64,000 nucleotides of DNA from Glandiceps talaboti (GCF_964340395.1 NC_135559.1:18359550-18423549); one strand, 5' to 3'; positions 1-10,809 are shown, numbered from the stretch's first letter. Notes: a model not told the origin generated them from the letters alone. Program-made: numbers and translations.

Positions 1-2
1 GG

Positions 3-1043
3 AATGACAATAGGGCTGTTATTGCAGAAAGTCTCATAAGTGAACCATTTACAACTCAAATAATTAAAGTCACATTGCATGGAGATACTGTTGAAAGGAT
101 AGATAGTTCATATTCAGACATTAATGATAAAGACAACATGTGTAAAACTTCAGTAAACGCAAACAACAAACAAAATAATGTTGAAAATCACTGTATGACA
201 TTGAGAAGGAAAAAGTCATTTGTAGACACAGAGATTGGTAAAGTTTCTCCTACAAGTAGTGATTTGGAGAAAGACACAACTAAAAGACAATTTGTATGTA
301 AAGAGTGTGGTAAAGGATTTAATACGAGTGACAATTTAAAGATACATAGAAGAATCCATACACATAAAAGACTATTTGTATGTAAGGAGTGTGGTAAAGG
401 ATTCAGTAGAAATGGCAGTTTAAAGGCACATATAAGAATCCATACAAACGAAAGACCATTTGTGTGTAAAGAGTGTGGTAAAGCATTTAATAGGAGTGAC
501 AATTTAAAGGCACATAGAAGAATCCATACAAATGAAAGACCATTTATATGTAAAGAGTGTGGTATAGGGTTTAATAGGAGTGGCCATTTAAAGACACATA
601 GAAGAATCCATACAAATGAAAGACCATTTATATGTAAAGAGTGTGGTAAAGGGTTTAATAGGAGTGACAATTTAAAGGCACATAGAAGAATCCATACAAA
701 TGAAAGACCATTTGTATGTAAAGAGTGTGGTAAAGGGTTTAATACAAGTAGCCATTTAAAGACACATAGAAGTATCCATACAAATGAAAGACCATATGTA
801 TGTACGGAGTGTGGTAAAGGGTTTAGTATTAGTTGCATTTTAAAGACACATAGAAGAATCCATACAAATGAAAGACCATATGTATGTAAGGAGTGTGGTA
901 AAGGGTTTAAGCAAAGCAGTGCACTGAAGACACATATACAAATCCATACAAATGAAAGACCATATGTTTGTAAGGAGTGTGGTAAAGGGTTTCATAGCAA
1001 GAGCCATTTAAATACACATAGAAGAATCCATACAAATGAATGA
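3..1043 (+). CDS. C2H2 zinc-finger gene, copy 0, exon 2 (5' part outside window)
   Basis: The frame is open from the window edge to TGA at 1041-1043. The first ~90 residues match the linker of the other copies (TLHGDTVERIDSSYSD, then SFVDTEIGKV and SSDLEKDT). Nine C2H2 fingers (C-x2-C-x12-H-x3-H) follow from about base 289, joined by HTNERP where vertebrate KRAB-type genes use TGEKP. Arrays of this kind normally bind DNA in the nucleus. The fingers differ mainly at the helix contact positions (TSDNLKI, RNGSLKA, RSDNLKA, RSGHLKT, TSSHLKT, SCILKT, QSSALKT), as expected for sequence-specific binding. Exon 1 and the acidic repeats lie outside the window. The target and function are not predictable from this. 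Confidence 0.9.
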   Translation, partial: NDNRAVIAESLISEPFTTQIIKVTLHGDTVERIDSSYSDINDKDNMCKTSVNANNKQNNVENHCMTLRRKKSFVDTEIGKVSPTSSDLEKDTTKRQFVCKECGKGFNTSDNLKIHRRIHTHKRLFVCKECGKGFSRNGSLKAHIRIHTNERPFVCKECGKAFNRSDNLKAHRRIHTNERPFICKECGIGFNRSGHLKTHRRIHTNERPFICKECGKGFNRSDNLKAHRRIHTNERPFVCKECGKGFNTSSHLKTHRSIHTNERPYVCTECGKGFSISCILKTHRRIHTNERPYVCKECGKGFKQSSALKTHIQIHTNERPYVCKECGKGFHSKSHLNTHRRIHTNE

Positions 1044-1440
1044 CCATTTTTACATAAAGAAAGTATGGTAAAGGGTTTAAACAAAGTATCACCGTGAAAA
1101 CATGCATTAAGATCCACACAAATGAAAGCATGGTTATATGTATAGAAAGTGGTAAAGGTTTTAAGTATAGTGGTAGTCTGATAGAATATAAAAAGAAGCT
1201 GGAAATATAGAATACATTCTATGTAGATTGTTGTAAAAGGTTTTAACAAAGTGACTGCCCAAAGGCACTTAACAGAAACTATACTAAAGAAAAGGTTTCA
1301 CCAAAGCAACACACTGAAAATATTACCTATATAATCCACAGAACATAATCAAATGGTCAGATGTTTGTGACAAGGTTTTCCCAATAAAGAAAGAAACTTA
1401 ACAAGACGTGTGACAAGCTAACCAAATAAATTTTCGATGA
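1044..1440 (+). pseudogene. 3' flank of copy 0 with decayed fingers
   Basis: After the TGA the sequence keeps finger-like words (AAAGTGGTAAAGGTTTTAAG, ATCCACACAAATGAAAG) with stops and frame changes, so one or two former fingers now lie in the 3' UTR. The same decayed tail follows gene D at 51475-51700. The rest resembles the 3' UTR of genes A and D (AACTTAACAAGACGTGTGAC). I see no clear separate polyadenylation signal. Confidence 0.6.
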
Positions 1441-1813
1441 CAAATTTTTAATTTTATTTTCCATGTTCCTCTGAAAGATTTTCTTTTCTCATGGTAGTGA
1501 TCTTACTTACAATGGTACATATAAATAAAATACAATACAATACATAACAATATGACTTTATCATCCCAACGTGAGCATTTTTTTGTGCGAGTCGAAAAAT
1601 AAAAACAATACATGCAAAAAAAATTTTTAAACAAGGTCACAATGTACTTTTAAATGTGTACAACAAATACAGTTTTTAAAAAAAATATGAAGGGACAGGC
1701 ATGTTATGATTTCAGAAAATGTCGCCGGAAAATATTTTTGAACAAAGTATTCTGTTTATAGAGGCTCAAAATAACTTGAAAGCAATTAGTAGTATATAAA
1801 ATAGGGTTATAGG
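1441..1813. other. Non-coding flank shared with the far side of gene D
   Basis: AT-rich, with no ORF of note. Bases about 1713-1795 (CAGAAAATGTCGCCGGAAAA onward) match about 54078-54150, which lies beyond gene D. This suggests that copies 0 and D had the same downstream flank before insertions separated it. Confidence 0.5.
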
Positions 1814-2093
1814 ATCAGTCAAACGACAACCCCATTTTTCACCGTTTTTTTAAAGTTAAAACGGTCTAATCTATATTAAATTTTGAGTAAACTCAAAAAC
1901 TAGACCAGTGAAACGACAACCCGCCCCCCCCCCCCTTTTTCACCGTTTTAACGTTTTAAAAATGGTCTAATCTATATTAAATTTTGAGTAAACTCAAAAA
2001 CTAGACCAGTGAAACGACAACCCCCCTTTTTCACCGTTTTAACATTTTAAAAAAATTTTGAGTAAACTCGGGTTTCTGAACCAGTGAAACATA
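1814..2093. repeat. Three-copy tandem repeat with palindromic core
   Basis: Three consecutive units of roughly 75-100 bases each carry CAGTGAAACGACAACC (the first has CAGTCAAACG), a C-run, TTTTTCACCGTTTT and TTTTGAGTAAACTC. In the first two units the core TTTTGAGTAAACTCAAAA is a perfect inverted repeat with 8-base arms and a 2-base centre. The array directly abuts the Polinton-like relic on its left, so it may be part of that element's terminal region. No matching inverted copy was seen at the right side near 8340. Confidence 0.7.
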
Positions 2094-2185
2094 TACAGTG
2101 TAACGATCGACAATTGGCAATCTATTAATACTCCCATCCTTTGTTTAAATGAACACACTGGCGGGTTTCAAAGGTCAAAAGGTCA

Positions 2186-2536
2186 ATGAACCCCTATGAC
2201 GTTTATGGCGTTCATTTAGACAAAAGTATTTATATTATATACATGACAATGAGAGAAAACTGCACTACTTGTAATAGGTGGGCGCCTGAATTTAAATGTG
2301 AAAAATGTAACAAACGTTTTAAACATAGACTGTTCAGACATAATTTTATTAAACACACAAATATAAAACACTCTTGTGAGAATAAAAAATGTGAATATTG
2401 CCCAACATGTGATCGTGTTTTTACCGAGTTTACATGTGATGAATGTGGGTTTTCATATAAATACGAGTGTCATTTAAATAAACATTATAACAGAGGTACA
2501 CCTTGCATTAAAGAACCTAAAAAAGAAAATTTGTAA
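2186..2536 (+). CDS. Small Cys/His-rich putative zinc-binding protein
   Basis: 116 residues from ATG 2186; an internal ATG (2243) in front of the first Cys pair could be the real start. It carries CTTC, CEKC, a C2H2-like FKHRLFRHNFIKHTNIKH stretch, CEYCPTC and CDECGFSYKYECHLNKHYN. The pairs look like two degenerate C2H2-type modules. It lies just upstream of the adaptor and polymerase genes, all on the same strand, and is probably an element gene. A similar zinc module is present inside the polymerase N-terminus. The specific role is unknown. Confidence 0.6.
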   Translation: MNPYDVYGVHLDKSIYIIYMTMRENCTTCNRWAPEFKCEKCNKRFKHRLFRHNFIKHTNIKHSCENKKCEYCPTCDRVFTEFTCDECGFSYKYECHLNKHYNRGTPCIKEPKKENL

Positions 2537-2577
2537 GTTGTGAATTACCAATTGAACAAATAATGTATTAAATAAAT

Positions 2578-2820
2578 ATGGATAAAAATATATTTTATTT
2601 ATATAACATGGACAAGATTCGGAATCCACTCACTAATCGAATGATAAAAGTTGGCGGGCGTGTATACAATAAGCTTATACGGAATGGTGAATTACAACCT
2701 ATTCCTGAGAATATTTTGGATTGGCCGCTGCCAGATAATCTTCCTCGACCATTAACGGCAGAATATATTATTAATCCTATCACCAAACGTATGATTAAAA
2801 TAGGTAATGCTACATATTAA
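2578..2820 (+). CDS. Protein with two adaptor-type NPxTxRxIK repeats
   Basis: 80 residues from ATG 2578 (ATG 2608 is also possible). Two copies of a short motif are visible: NPLTNRMIKVGGRVYNKLI near residue 17 and NPITKRMIKIGNATY at the end. This resembles the small '2-cysteine adaptor' motif found in large DNA viruses and Polinton-type elements, but the flanking cysteines are absent here. The frame stops at TAA 2818-2820 in mid-repeat, just after GNATY, and LIDRGYQH-like words follow in the next bases. The protein is therefore probably truncated. Confidence 0.6.
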   Translation: MDKNIFYLYNMDKIRNPLTNRMIKVGGRVYNKLIRNGELQPIPENILDWPLPDNLPRPLTAEYIINPITKRMIKIGNATY

Positions 2821-2862
2821 AATCTTATTGATAGAGGTTACCAACATGTAGGTGGTGTTATA

Positions 2863-5800
2863 ATGTTACCCAGATATCATGAACTCGAGAGAGCTTTTAA
2901 AGGATACGTGAAATCATATGAAATTGATATAACAGAGAATGAACCTCATACACAATTAACTGAAAATAAATTGATAATAAAGGAAATCTTAGAAGAAAAT
3001 TTACAAAATACAGGTGGAATAAAAGCGATATTAACCTTGAAGATAAAATTTATTAAAAGTGGTAAAGATATGGAAGAGACAACAAGTGATGGTTATTTTA
3101 ATAGTAGCCCATTGCAAATTATTAATATTGACCAAATAGAAAAACAAATTAATGCAAGTTTCGAAAGAATTATTGAACATATCGCTAAATGGTTACGTGA
3201 AGGATCTGGTTTGCAAATAAAATCACTTCTTAATTTTTATGTAAATATCGCAAGATACGAACCTTTACAAGGTAATTCATATATCAAATTACCAAAAGAA
3301 CTACAACATCACAAGAAAGGTCTCATTAATATACAAAATAATGAGAATGAATGTTTTAGATGGTGTCATTTAGCATATAAGTTTCCAGTCAAAATTAATA
3401 AAAATAGACCAACTCGATACAGTCAACATATCGTTGATCTAGATTATAAAGGAATAACATTCCCGGTTACTACAAAACAAATACCTAAAATTGAAAACCA
3501 AAATAATATATCTATTTCTGTACTTGGTTATAAAAATAAAAAAGCATATCCAATTTATGTTAGTAAACAAACTTGCGAAGATCACCTTGACTTACTACTA
3601 ATAACTCAGGGTGATAAAAAGCAGTATGTTTGGATCAAAGATTTTAATCGATTCATGCATGGTATAACAAACTATAAAGGAAGAAAACATTTCTGTAGAT
3701 ATTGTTTACAACATTTTTCAACCGCAGAGATTTTAAATCAACACATTCCTATTTGTTTTGAAATAAATGGGACACAAGCTATACGAATGCCAACTGAGGA
3801 AAATAAATGGTTATCATTTAAAAATTATTCAAAACAATTAAATGCACCATTTGTTATTTATGCAGATTTCGAATCTATAACTCGAAAAGTAAATACCTCT
3901 CATCCTAATGAAAACACAATATTCACACATCATTACCAAAAGCATGAAGTATGTAGTTTTGCTTATAAACTTGTCTGTTGTTATGATGATACATTCAGTA
4001 AAGAAGGTGTCATTACATAGGACCAAATGCATCTAAGATATTTATGGAAATGATGTTATCAGAAGTTGATTATTGTAATAATATAAAACAACAACATTTT
4101 AACAAACCTTTGTGTATGAATAAAAACGATGAAATATGTTTCCAAAAAGCAACGCAATGTCATATTTGCAAAACATTATATGAAGAAGATGACATACGAG
4201 TTCGCGATCATTGTCATATTACTGGTAAATACCATGGTTCAGCACATGTAAAATGTAATATCAATTTTCAAGTAACGAAAAAAATACCCGTTATATTCCA
4301 CAATTTAAAAGGATATGACAGTCATTTTATTGTTCAAACCCTTGAAAACTTTGAGGAAAAAATTAATATTATCCCACATTCTATGGAAAAGTTCATAGCT
4401 ATAATGGTTGGTACTCACTTAGTCTTCATAGATAGTTTAAATATTTTAAATGCTTCATTAGAAAAACTCGTAGGTAACACAAGTGATTTCAAATACACAA
4501 AACAAGAATTCCCAGATAGCTTAAAATTACTAACACGGAAGGGTGTATACCCCTATGACTATATGGATTCCATTGAAAAATTCAATGATGTTAGTCTACC
4601 ACTAAAGGAAAAATTCTATTTCATTCTAAATGAGGCTGGTATAACTGATGAAGATTATGAGCATGCACAAGATATTTGGAAGCATTTTGATATGCAAACG
4701 ATGGGTGATTATCATGATCTATATCTTAAAACCGATGTACTTTTATTAACCGGTGTATTTGAAAATTTCCGAAAGACATGTAATGTATACTATAACCTCG
4801 ATCCCTGTCATTATTTCAGTGCTCCTGGTTTATCCTGGGATGCGTGTTTAAAAATGACTTCCATTAAACTCGAATTATTAATGGATATAGATATGCATCT
4901 CTTTATAGAAAAAGGTCTTCGTGGAGGTATCTCTTATATATCTGCTGGTCATGCAAAGGCAAACAATCCATACATGAAAGACTATGATCCAACTCAGGAA
5001 ACAAAGTACATCATGTATTTAGATGCTACTAATCTCTATGGTTGGGCAATGACTCAATCTTTACCAACACACGGATTTAAATGGGTTGATCTAGATTCGC
5101 TTGACTTAAGTAAATACACCAACGAAAGTGAACATGGATTAATCCTTGAAGTTGATCTTGAATATCCTAATGAGTTGCACAATCTTCACAATGATTATCC
5201 TTTAGCACCTGAGAGACTATGTATTACTGAAGACATGTTATCTCCGCATAATAAAAAGATACATGACTTATTTAATATCAAATGTGGAAATATAGAAAAA
5301 TTAACTACAACTCTGAGACCAAAAAAGAATTATGTACTTCATTTTCAAAACTTAAAACAATATTTATCACTCAGTTTAAAAATCACTAAAATTCACAGAG
5401 CCATTGAGTTTAATCAATCAAAGTGGATGTCGCAATACATTTTATTTAACACGGAAAAAAGAAAGAAAGCATGAAATGCGTTCGAAAAAGATTTCTTCAA
5501 ACTAATGAATAACTCTGTTTTTGGACGTACCATGATGAATGTACGTAAGCATTGTGGTATAAAATTATGTATAACAGAAAAACAAATGCGGAAATTAATA
5601 TCTAAACCAACGTTTGTCATGCAAAAAATTATAACCGAAAGTCCAGTAGCAGTGGAAAACAAAAAAGAACGATTAATCCTAAATCAACCCTTATATGTTG
5701 GAATGAGTATTCTTGATTTGTCTAAAACTTTAATGTATGACTTTCATTACAACTATATAAAAGAAAAATATGGACCACGAGCTAAATTATTATTCACAGA

Positions 5801-6266
5801 TACAGATTCATTAATGTATGAAATTAAAGCCAATGATTCTTATAAAGATTTCTACAAAGATAAAGACCTTTTTGATAATAGTGATTATTCATCAAAAAGT
5901 CCATATTCCTTTGATTATAACAAAAAAGTAATTGGTAAATTCAAAGACGAGTGTGCGGACGTACCAATAATTGAATTTATTGGGCTTTGAAGTAAAATGT
6001 ACTCTTACATAACAGAGTCTGCTTCCGCACGTAAAGCAAAAGGTATAAAAAAGTTAGTTATAAAAAAGAATATAACTCATGAAGAATATAAGACAGTACT
6101 TTTTGAAAATTTACAAATGAAACATTCAATGAATACTATACGATCGATAAATCACCAGATTGGTAGTTACAAAATCAATAAAACTTCTTTAAGTTGCTTC
6201 AATGACAAACCCTATGTTCTTGATCATCGTAACACGTTAGCATATGGTCACATTAATTTAAGCTGA
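2863..6266 (+). pseudogene. Protein-primed family-B DNA polymerase, broken
   Basis: Four open segments (2863-4020, 4044-5474, 5505-5990, 5997-6266) are collinear parts of one polymerase. In order they show a Cys/His module (KHFCRYCLQHF, ~3690), exonuclease motif I (YADFES, 3859-3876), an HNH/endonuclease VII-like cluster (CHIC...DHCHITGKY, ~4160-4230), exonuclease II (NLKGYDSHF, ~4303), palm motif A (YLDATNLYGWAM, ~5015), motif B (NNSVFGRTMMN, ~5507) and motif C (FTDTDSL, 5793-5813). The family replicates linear element or viral DNA from a protein primer. Breaks seen: TAG at 4018 with a change of frame, and in-frame TGA at 5472-5474 and 5988-5990. All core catalytic motifs survive, so decay is fairly recent. 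Confidence 0.85.
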
Positions 6267-6356
6267 TTTAAGTAAGCTCGAGTTGAAATGAAATTGGATA
6301 ACCATTAAAATCTATTATTTCGTTATTTTGATTAGTTATCCAAATTCGAAGACTAG

Positions 6357-6912
6357 TTATATCCATTTTTTTATGGGTACCGGAACATTAGCAGGAAATG
6401 AATAAGTGACAGCTTCTCCTATTTCACCCCGGTCTTGCAGCGTTAAAATTTGTAAATAATTAGACCTTTTCCCATTGATGTAATTAGTAGGTGTATCTAT
6501 AATATCACACAGGAAGAAAATCTGCTTTGTTTGGACTAATACTCGATGAAATATATTCTTTCTCTTTAAAACCAAGTATCCTCGCAAAATTCTTAGGTTT
6601 TGAAAAGTCTATTTTAACATTATCACTGAGTATCATCTGAGTTTTTCCTGTTGGTAAAATTCTCTTAAAATTAATTACTTTTGTTCTACCAATCGCTTGT
6701 GACAATGTATCAACATTGTAATTACCTGATTCTATTTTTTTAACTGCCGTTTTATTGTTAGCGGTAAAAGTAATTTCATTGTTTTCTTTCGTAATATTAT
6801 ACCAGGAATTATATAGTTTACACTCCAACAGTCGTATCTGTTTATAACCAGTCAGCGTTTCTGTAAAACTGATAGTAATATTATTAGATTCTTTGTTTAT
6901 ATACAACTTCAT
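6357..6912 (-). pseudogene. Putative minor-capsid-like element gene, frameshifted
   Basis: The minus-strand ATG at 6910-6912 opens 135 residues (to 6505). The adjacent frame (6357-6587) continues the same kind of protein (DIIDTPTNYINGKRSNYL, then a C-terminal SFPANVPVP), so a single frameshift near 6530 splits it. Features: an N-terminal beta-rich segment with ETLTGYKQIRLLECKLYNSW, a GNYNVDTLSQAI motif and ARILGF. Proteins with this layout accompany polymerase genes of Polinton-type elements and are often thought to be virion-associated, but that assignment is from pattern memory only. It is convergent with the polymerase and divergent from the next plus-strand gene. Confidence 0.5.
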
Positions 6913-6961
6913 TGTTTTTCGTTTATATATATTTATATATTTATTATATACTTAATATAAT

Positions 6962-7926
6962 ATGCCATCAAATTTTGGATTAGGTATGATAGCACCACAA
7001 GGATATGCACTTAATGATCTCAAAGATGTTTACTCACCCACAGCGTATTTAACCGGACGCAATAATAATAAAGATTTCATCTTAAAATGGAAAAATAGTT
7101 CTAAAACATTTAATTTAGAACCAGCAGCAGTTCAATCACACGAGCATACCAACAATTTAGTAGACTTAAATGACATAGATGAGATAATCGAAGAATATAG
7201 AGTAACAAAACATCATGTACCATTTGGCTTTGCATATAGCAACAGAGATGATAAGTTCTATACTTTTGAATTTCCACGAGATTTTATTGAATTGATTGAA
7301 AAGCCATTAACTCTTGACCATGGTTTAACTGACCGAGTTCCTTATGTGTTGGTTTATAATGATAATGATAAGGCATTTAAATTAGAGGATATCAGACACT
7401 ATTTATCGGAAGCAGATACTAGACTAGACTTTCTGTACCCAAAGCTGCATTTAAAATTAGATGCTTCAAAAACAATAGTGAAAGAAAACAATATTTTTCG
7501 TAGATTTTTAAATTCGGGGAATGGTATTGTAGTTACAACGTTCAAAGAGGAAATCTTTTATTATTTTATGATACGCAGTTTAAAATATTGGGTTTGAAAC
7601 CGAATGAGGATGAGGTTGAATTAAAATTGTTTACTGCTAATGAAGCGATGACTGAAGATATAAAGAAAGTAATCAATGGTATTATTATTATTAACTGTAT
7701 TAAATTAAATACTGAGAGTGAATACGATACTCTTTTGAACGGATTTTCAATATCATGTAACCAACGTACATTATTAACTATTGAAATTCATATTGAAAAT
7801 GAACTTACCAATGTTACTTTGTCAACAAGTAAAGCGTTATCTAAAATAGCACAAGGGTTAAAGACTATAGATATTGGAACAATAACTTTGAAACGTATGA
7901 TTCTTATAGATTTAAAAGTATTTTAG
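6962..7926 (+). pseudogene. Unrecognised element gene in two frames
   Basis: ATG 6962 opens 211 residues. A second frame (7588-7926, 112 residues) overlaps it by ten bases and continues without a gap, so this looks like one ~320-residue protein with one frameshift near 7590. No transmembrane segment or catalytic motif was recognised; the N-terminus has MPSNFGLGMIAPQGYALND and a stretch of acidic residues. It is divergent from the capsid-like gene, with about 50 bases of very AT-rich promoter-like DNA between them (6913-6961). Confidence 0.5.
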
Positions 7927-8068
7927 GCTTATTTTATAGACTTTGATTCGTGTTGTCTAACTTATAAAAATAATTGAGAATAAAAAAAAGTTTATACACT
8001 TAATAAAAAGATTAGAGGTATAATATTTTCAATTTAAACAAACAAAATATTAATAGTAGATACACAAA

Positions 8069-8374
8069 ATGGCACAAATGACGCATGAAATGTCTGAGCA
8101 AATGAGTATCGAAGATAGTATCGAAGATAAATATCATGAAAAATTTAAGGAGGAATTAAATCAAACACTCAATAAATGGGCAGGTGTTTTACCTCCTCCT
8201 TATTCCTTTAAAAAATCTATTAAGAGAATTAATAAAGCAACTAAAGCCAATCAACCAAATAATAATTTATCAACTAATGAAGAATTTGATATTGCGTTAA
8301 CGGAGCAAACTGTTAAAATATGGAGAGAATTACCCGTTAATGTTGCTCTTTCATTTCTGTTGACTTGGTATTAA
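8069..8374 (+). pseudogene. Element gene truncated by junction with coiled-coil DNA
   Basis: ATG 8069 opens a 101-residue frame: an acidic N-terminus, a PPPYSF motif, a Lys-rich middle. The last ~10 codons (from about 8340) are not its own sequence: they read into the antisense of the coiled-coil pseudogene that starts there. The true C-terminus is missing. Unrecognised protein; probably the right-hand remnant of the Polinton-like element. Confidence 0.5.
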
Positions 8375-9092
8375 TTGCCAGATTTTCATTCCCTTCAATT
8401 AACTTCCTTTGCATTTCATCATTTTCTTGTTCCATCTTTGTAACTTTGATTTCTCTTTCTCTAAGTTCACTTTCTCTTTTTGTCAATTCTTTGCTATTCA
8501 TCTCTTGATTATTTAGTTTTGACTCAAAGTCAATCATTTTCTTGGCTAGTTCAGTCTCTCTCTTCTTCATCACATCCATATGTGACAGATGTTCACGTTC
8601 TTGTATTTGCATTTTTCTCTCAATTACTTCTTCTTTCGCATTCCCTCTGGTCCAAATCAGATTGTTTGACATTCAGTGTAGCTTCCTTGCTAGCCATATA
8701 CTTCGAAAATTCTTCAGCCTTTTCCTCTATCTGTAAACATATGAACTCTTTTTCCTCCAGTCTCCTCTCTGTCTTAGCGATCTCCGTCAACTTCTGTTCG
8801 ATCAGGATCTCTTTCTGGTCCACATCAACTTGTCTACTCTTCTATTCTACCTCTCTGAAATCGAACTTTCTCTTGGTTTCTATCACCTCGGGCTCATTCT
8901 CCTTCTTTTCAAGTTCTCTGACTTTTGCCTCTACTCTCCTACTCTGCTCGTTGAGGGTGTTCTCATATCAATTACAATCATTTCAATCATCTTTTTCATC
9001 AAGTTTATCTTTTCTTGCATGTAGTATCTGCTCTCTGTCGTCAAAATGACTGTCGTTCATTTACATCTGCCTGTTTCTTAGCGATGGCTGTC
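8340..9092 (-). pseudogene. Coiled-coil gene fragment (duplicate of 57.9-58.6 kb)
   Basis: Minus-strand frames broken into pieces match the heptad-rich coding exon at 57534-59000: RREREIKVTK-type words, MDVMKKRETELAKKM, EKEFICLQ. Frameshifts and stops occur near 8650, 8825 and 8950. At about 9092 the match jumps from mid-exon (equivalent of ~58638) directly to 5'-flank sequence that elsewhere lies upstream of the gene, so an internal deletion removed the exon start. Not functional. Confidence 0.75.
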
Positions 9093-10280
9093 ATCGTCAA
9101 CTTCGTTTTTCGCCTCTCAAATTTACTTGTATTAGTTCTTGCAGATCTTTGACAACAACTTATAATTATGCCTTAGTTAGAGAAATGGATGTATAGATGT
9201 AGATGATAGATATAGACTAGACATTACGTTTAGAAATGTAAACATGTGATGAGAGATTTTTGTAAACAAATACGACCAACTCTACTGTCTTATAAGTGCT
9301 ACCCCCCCCCCAAAAAAAAAACAACAACATATAAGTTTGACAAGTATATGAAACATTATCGAAGATGTTAGTTATTATTTCACATAAAAAATAACTACAA
9401 CAACAGCAACAACAACAACAACAACAACAACAAAATAACAACAACAACAACAAATATATAGATAAACTCTTGCCTTAAAAAGTAGTTATCTTTACCAAAC
9501 AAATAACGTGAATAGTATACGAACAGCGCATCTCAAGTTTGAAGAACGAAATGAATGAATTCAGTATTGAGCAAATATATCATTTTGAATATCTTATTTG
9601 ATAATAAAAGTGTTCTATCTTACCTAGAGTATATGTTGTCAACATTGACAAAGAAGTTCGTCTTGAGGAAATCATTTTTAAGGTAATAGAAGTGGGTATA
9701 CACGACTTATAAGTTTGCTATCACTGCATAAACAGTCAGCATTTCCACGTTCTATTTACATTGACAACTATCGCTTGTGTGAGCAGCAACTATGTTCGAA
9801 CTCCTGACAGTCTCGTAGAATAGCGCAAGTTCACGCGAGTTTCCCTTCGAACACATCTGGGCGATGCTCCGTTGTAACTATGGCTTTGACACGCACAAAC
9901 CGACGTGTATATTCTCTAATAATCGGATACCCTCACTCTTCCATCAGCACCAATTTTACAACATTTTAATTCTCAAATGATTAAAGTAAGTTGCAAGATG
10001 CGACAGGTGCAGCTAACGAAGACGTCCGTGCAAAAAAATATTTATACACGACTTTTCAATAGGAGATTTGTTGTGTGTTTTAATCATAGGGTTGGAAAAC
10101 AGGCAATATTTCAGTTGTCAAAACTTACATCAAAATACTTTGTGGGCAAGGGGAGATCGAGAATGTAAAGATCAAATTCAATGTGGAATGATGGGGAGCG
10201 GGTAAGGTGAAGATATAAGATTTAAAATATTCAAAAAAAAAACCTGAAGCGTTTGTTTTACCATTAATATATATGGCTTG
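9093..10280. repeat. Duplicated 5' flank of the coiled-coil gene, copy alpha
   Basis: The sequence matches 35905-36985 and, in part, 59580-60115 (CACGTTCTATTTACATTGAC, TTCACGCGAGTTTCCCTTCG). It contains a (CAA)n tract at about 9395-9450 and a C/A homopolymer near 9300. No conserved ORF. It is probably a segmental duplicate that travelled with the coiled-coil fragment. Confidence 0.65.
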
Positions 10281-10455
10281 TGTTACATCATTGCCGAATC
10301 ATTATATTATTATTATTATCATAATCGATTAATTAAACTACCAACTCTTGCGTGTATCTTATAATCACTGTCCAAAATCGGCACCTGTACTGTATGTCTT
10401 TCTTAGTTATTCTGTAAAGTTACGAGATTATTGTTGGTTGAGACACACATATGTA
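10281..10455. other. Non-coding spacer, duplicated at 37195-37355
   Basis: AT-rich, nothing gene-like. This copy lacks the MITE that is inserted at the corresponding place in the other copy (36994-37194), so it serves as the empty-site reference. Confidence 0.6.
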
Positions 10456-10739
10456 CAATCTGATTAAAATCCTGTGTGGATATCGGCTAATTATCGCACA
10501 TTATATTTCACTTCGGTATTTTTGCTTTAATTGACCTTCGTGATACATGATTACGTTTTCATCAAGCCAATGTCCACTAAGTTCTAGCGCGCCCGTGCCG
10601 GTAGCCATTAAAAACGACCTTGCATTAGAATTGGAGGAAGCTTATGGTATTCGGCAAAACGAAACTAAACTAAACCGCTGGGCTCATGGTATTCAACGAA
10701 ACGAAACCAGGCAACCGAAAAATGGGAAACATTAAAGAG
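10456..10739 (+). mobile_element. Left arm of a MITE-related element with small ORF
   Basis: Begins CAATCTGATTAAAATCCTGT, the same terminus as the foldback MITEs at 36994 and 44861. The arm (GGCTAATTATCG..TTGACCTTCGTGATACATG) follows the 44861 element for about 110 bases and then continues into unique interior. An ORF at 10547-10735 (62 residues, ends NETRQPKNGKH) begins in the arm. Its duplicate at 37436-37624 differs at very few positions. No right terminus was found nearby. It may be the left end of a longer parent element; the ORF product is unrecognised. Confidence 0.45.
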
Positions 10740-10809
10740 AATGTTAGGGCATAGTAATTATTGCTTTCTTTCTTAGATCGCTTTCATTCTTTAATCCCCA
10801 ATGAAGTTG

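Larger units (their letters stand above)
2094..8345. mobile_element. Polinton/Maverick-like virus-derived element, decayed
   Basis: A block of AT-rich genes, unlike the neighbouring zinc-finger DNA, encodes a small zinc-rich protein, an adaptor-repeat protein, a protein-primed family-B DNA polymerase, a divergent gene on the minus strand resembling a capsid-associated protein, and two unrecognised plus-strand genes. This mix is typical of Polintons/Mavericks and related adinto-like viruses integrated in animal genomes. I found no integrase, packaging ATPase, protease or major capsid gene, so this is a fragment. The right side ends abruptly where a coiled-coil pseudogene begins (about 8340). 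Several reading frames are broken, so it is inactive. Confidence 0.75.

Noticed and set aside
188-838. Long minus-strand ORF with repeated LNPLPHSLHTNGLSFVWILL words; similar ones at 31984, 40966, 50637 and elsewhere.
   Set aside because: They are exact antisense shadows of the repeated C2H2 fingers and acidic repeats; the repeats follow the finger period and have no independent features.
2186-2536. Small Cys-rich ORF considered as a member of the host zinc-finger family.
   Set aside because: It lacks the CKECGKGF/HTNERP pattern and lies within the Polinton-like block, so it is more likely an element gene.
8480-9049. Plus-strand Ser/Phe-rich ORFs at 8480-9049 and 57575-58951.
   Set aside because: Antisense of the coiled-coil exon; the composition is explained by the complement of Glu/Lys codons.
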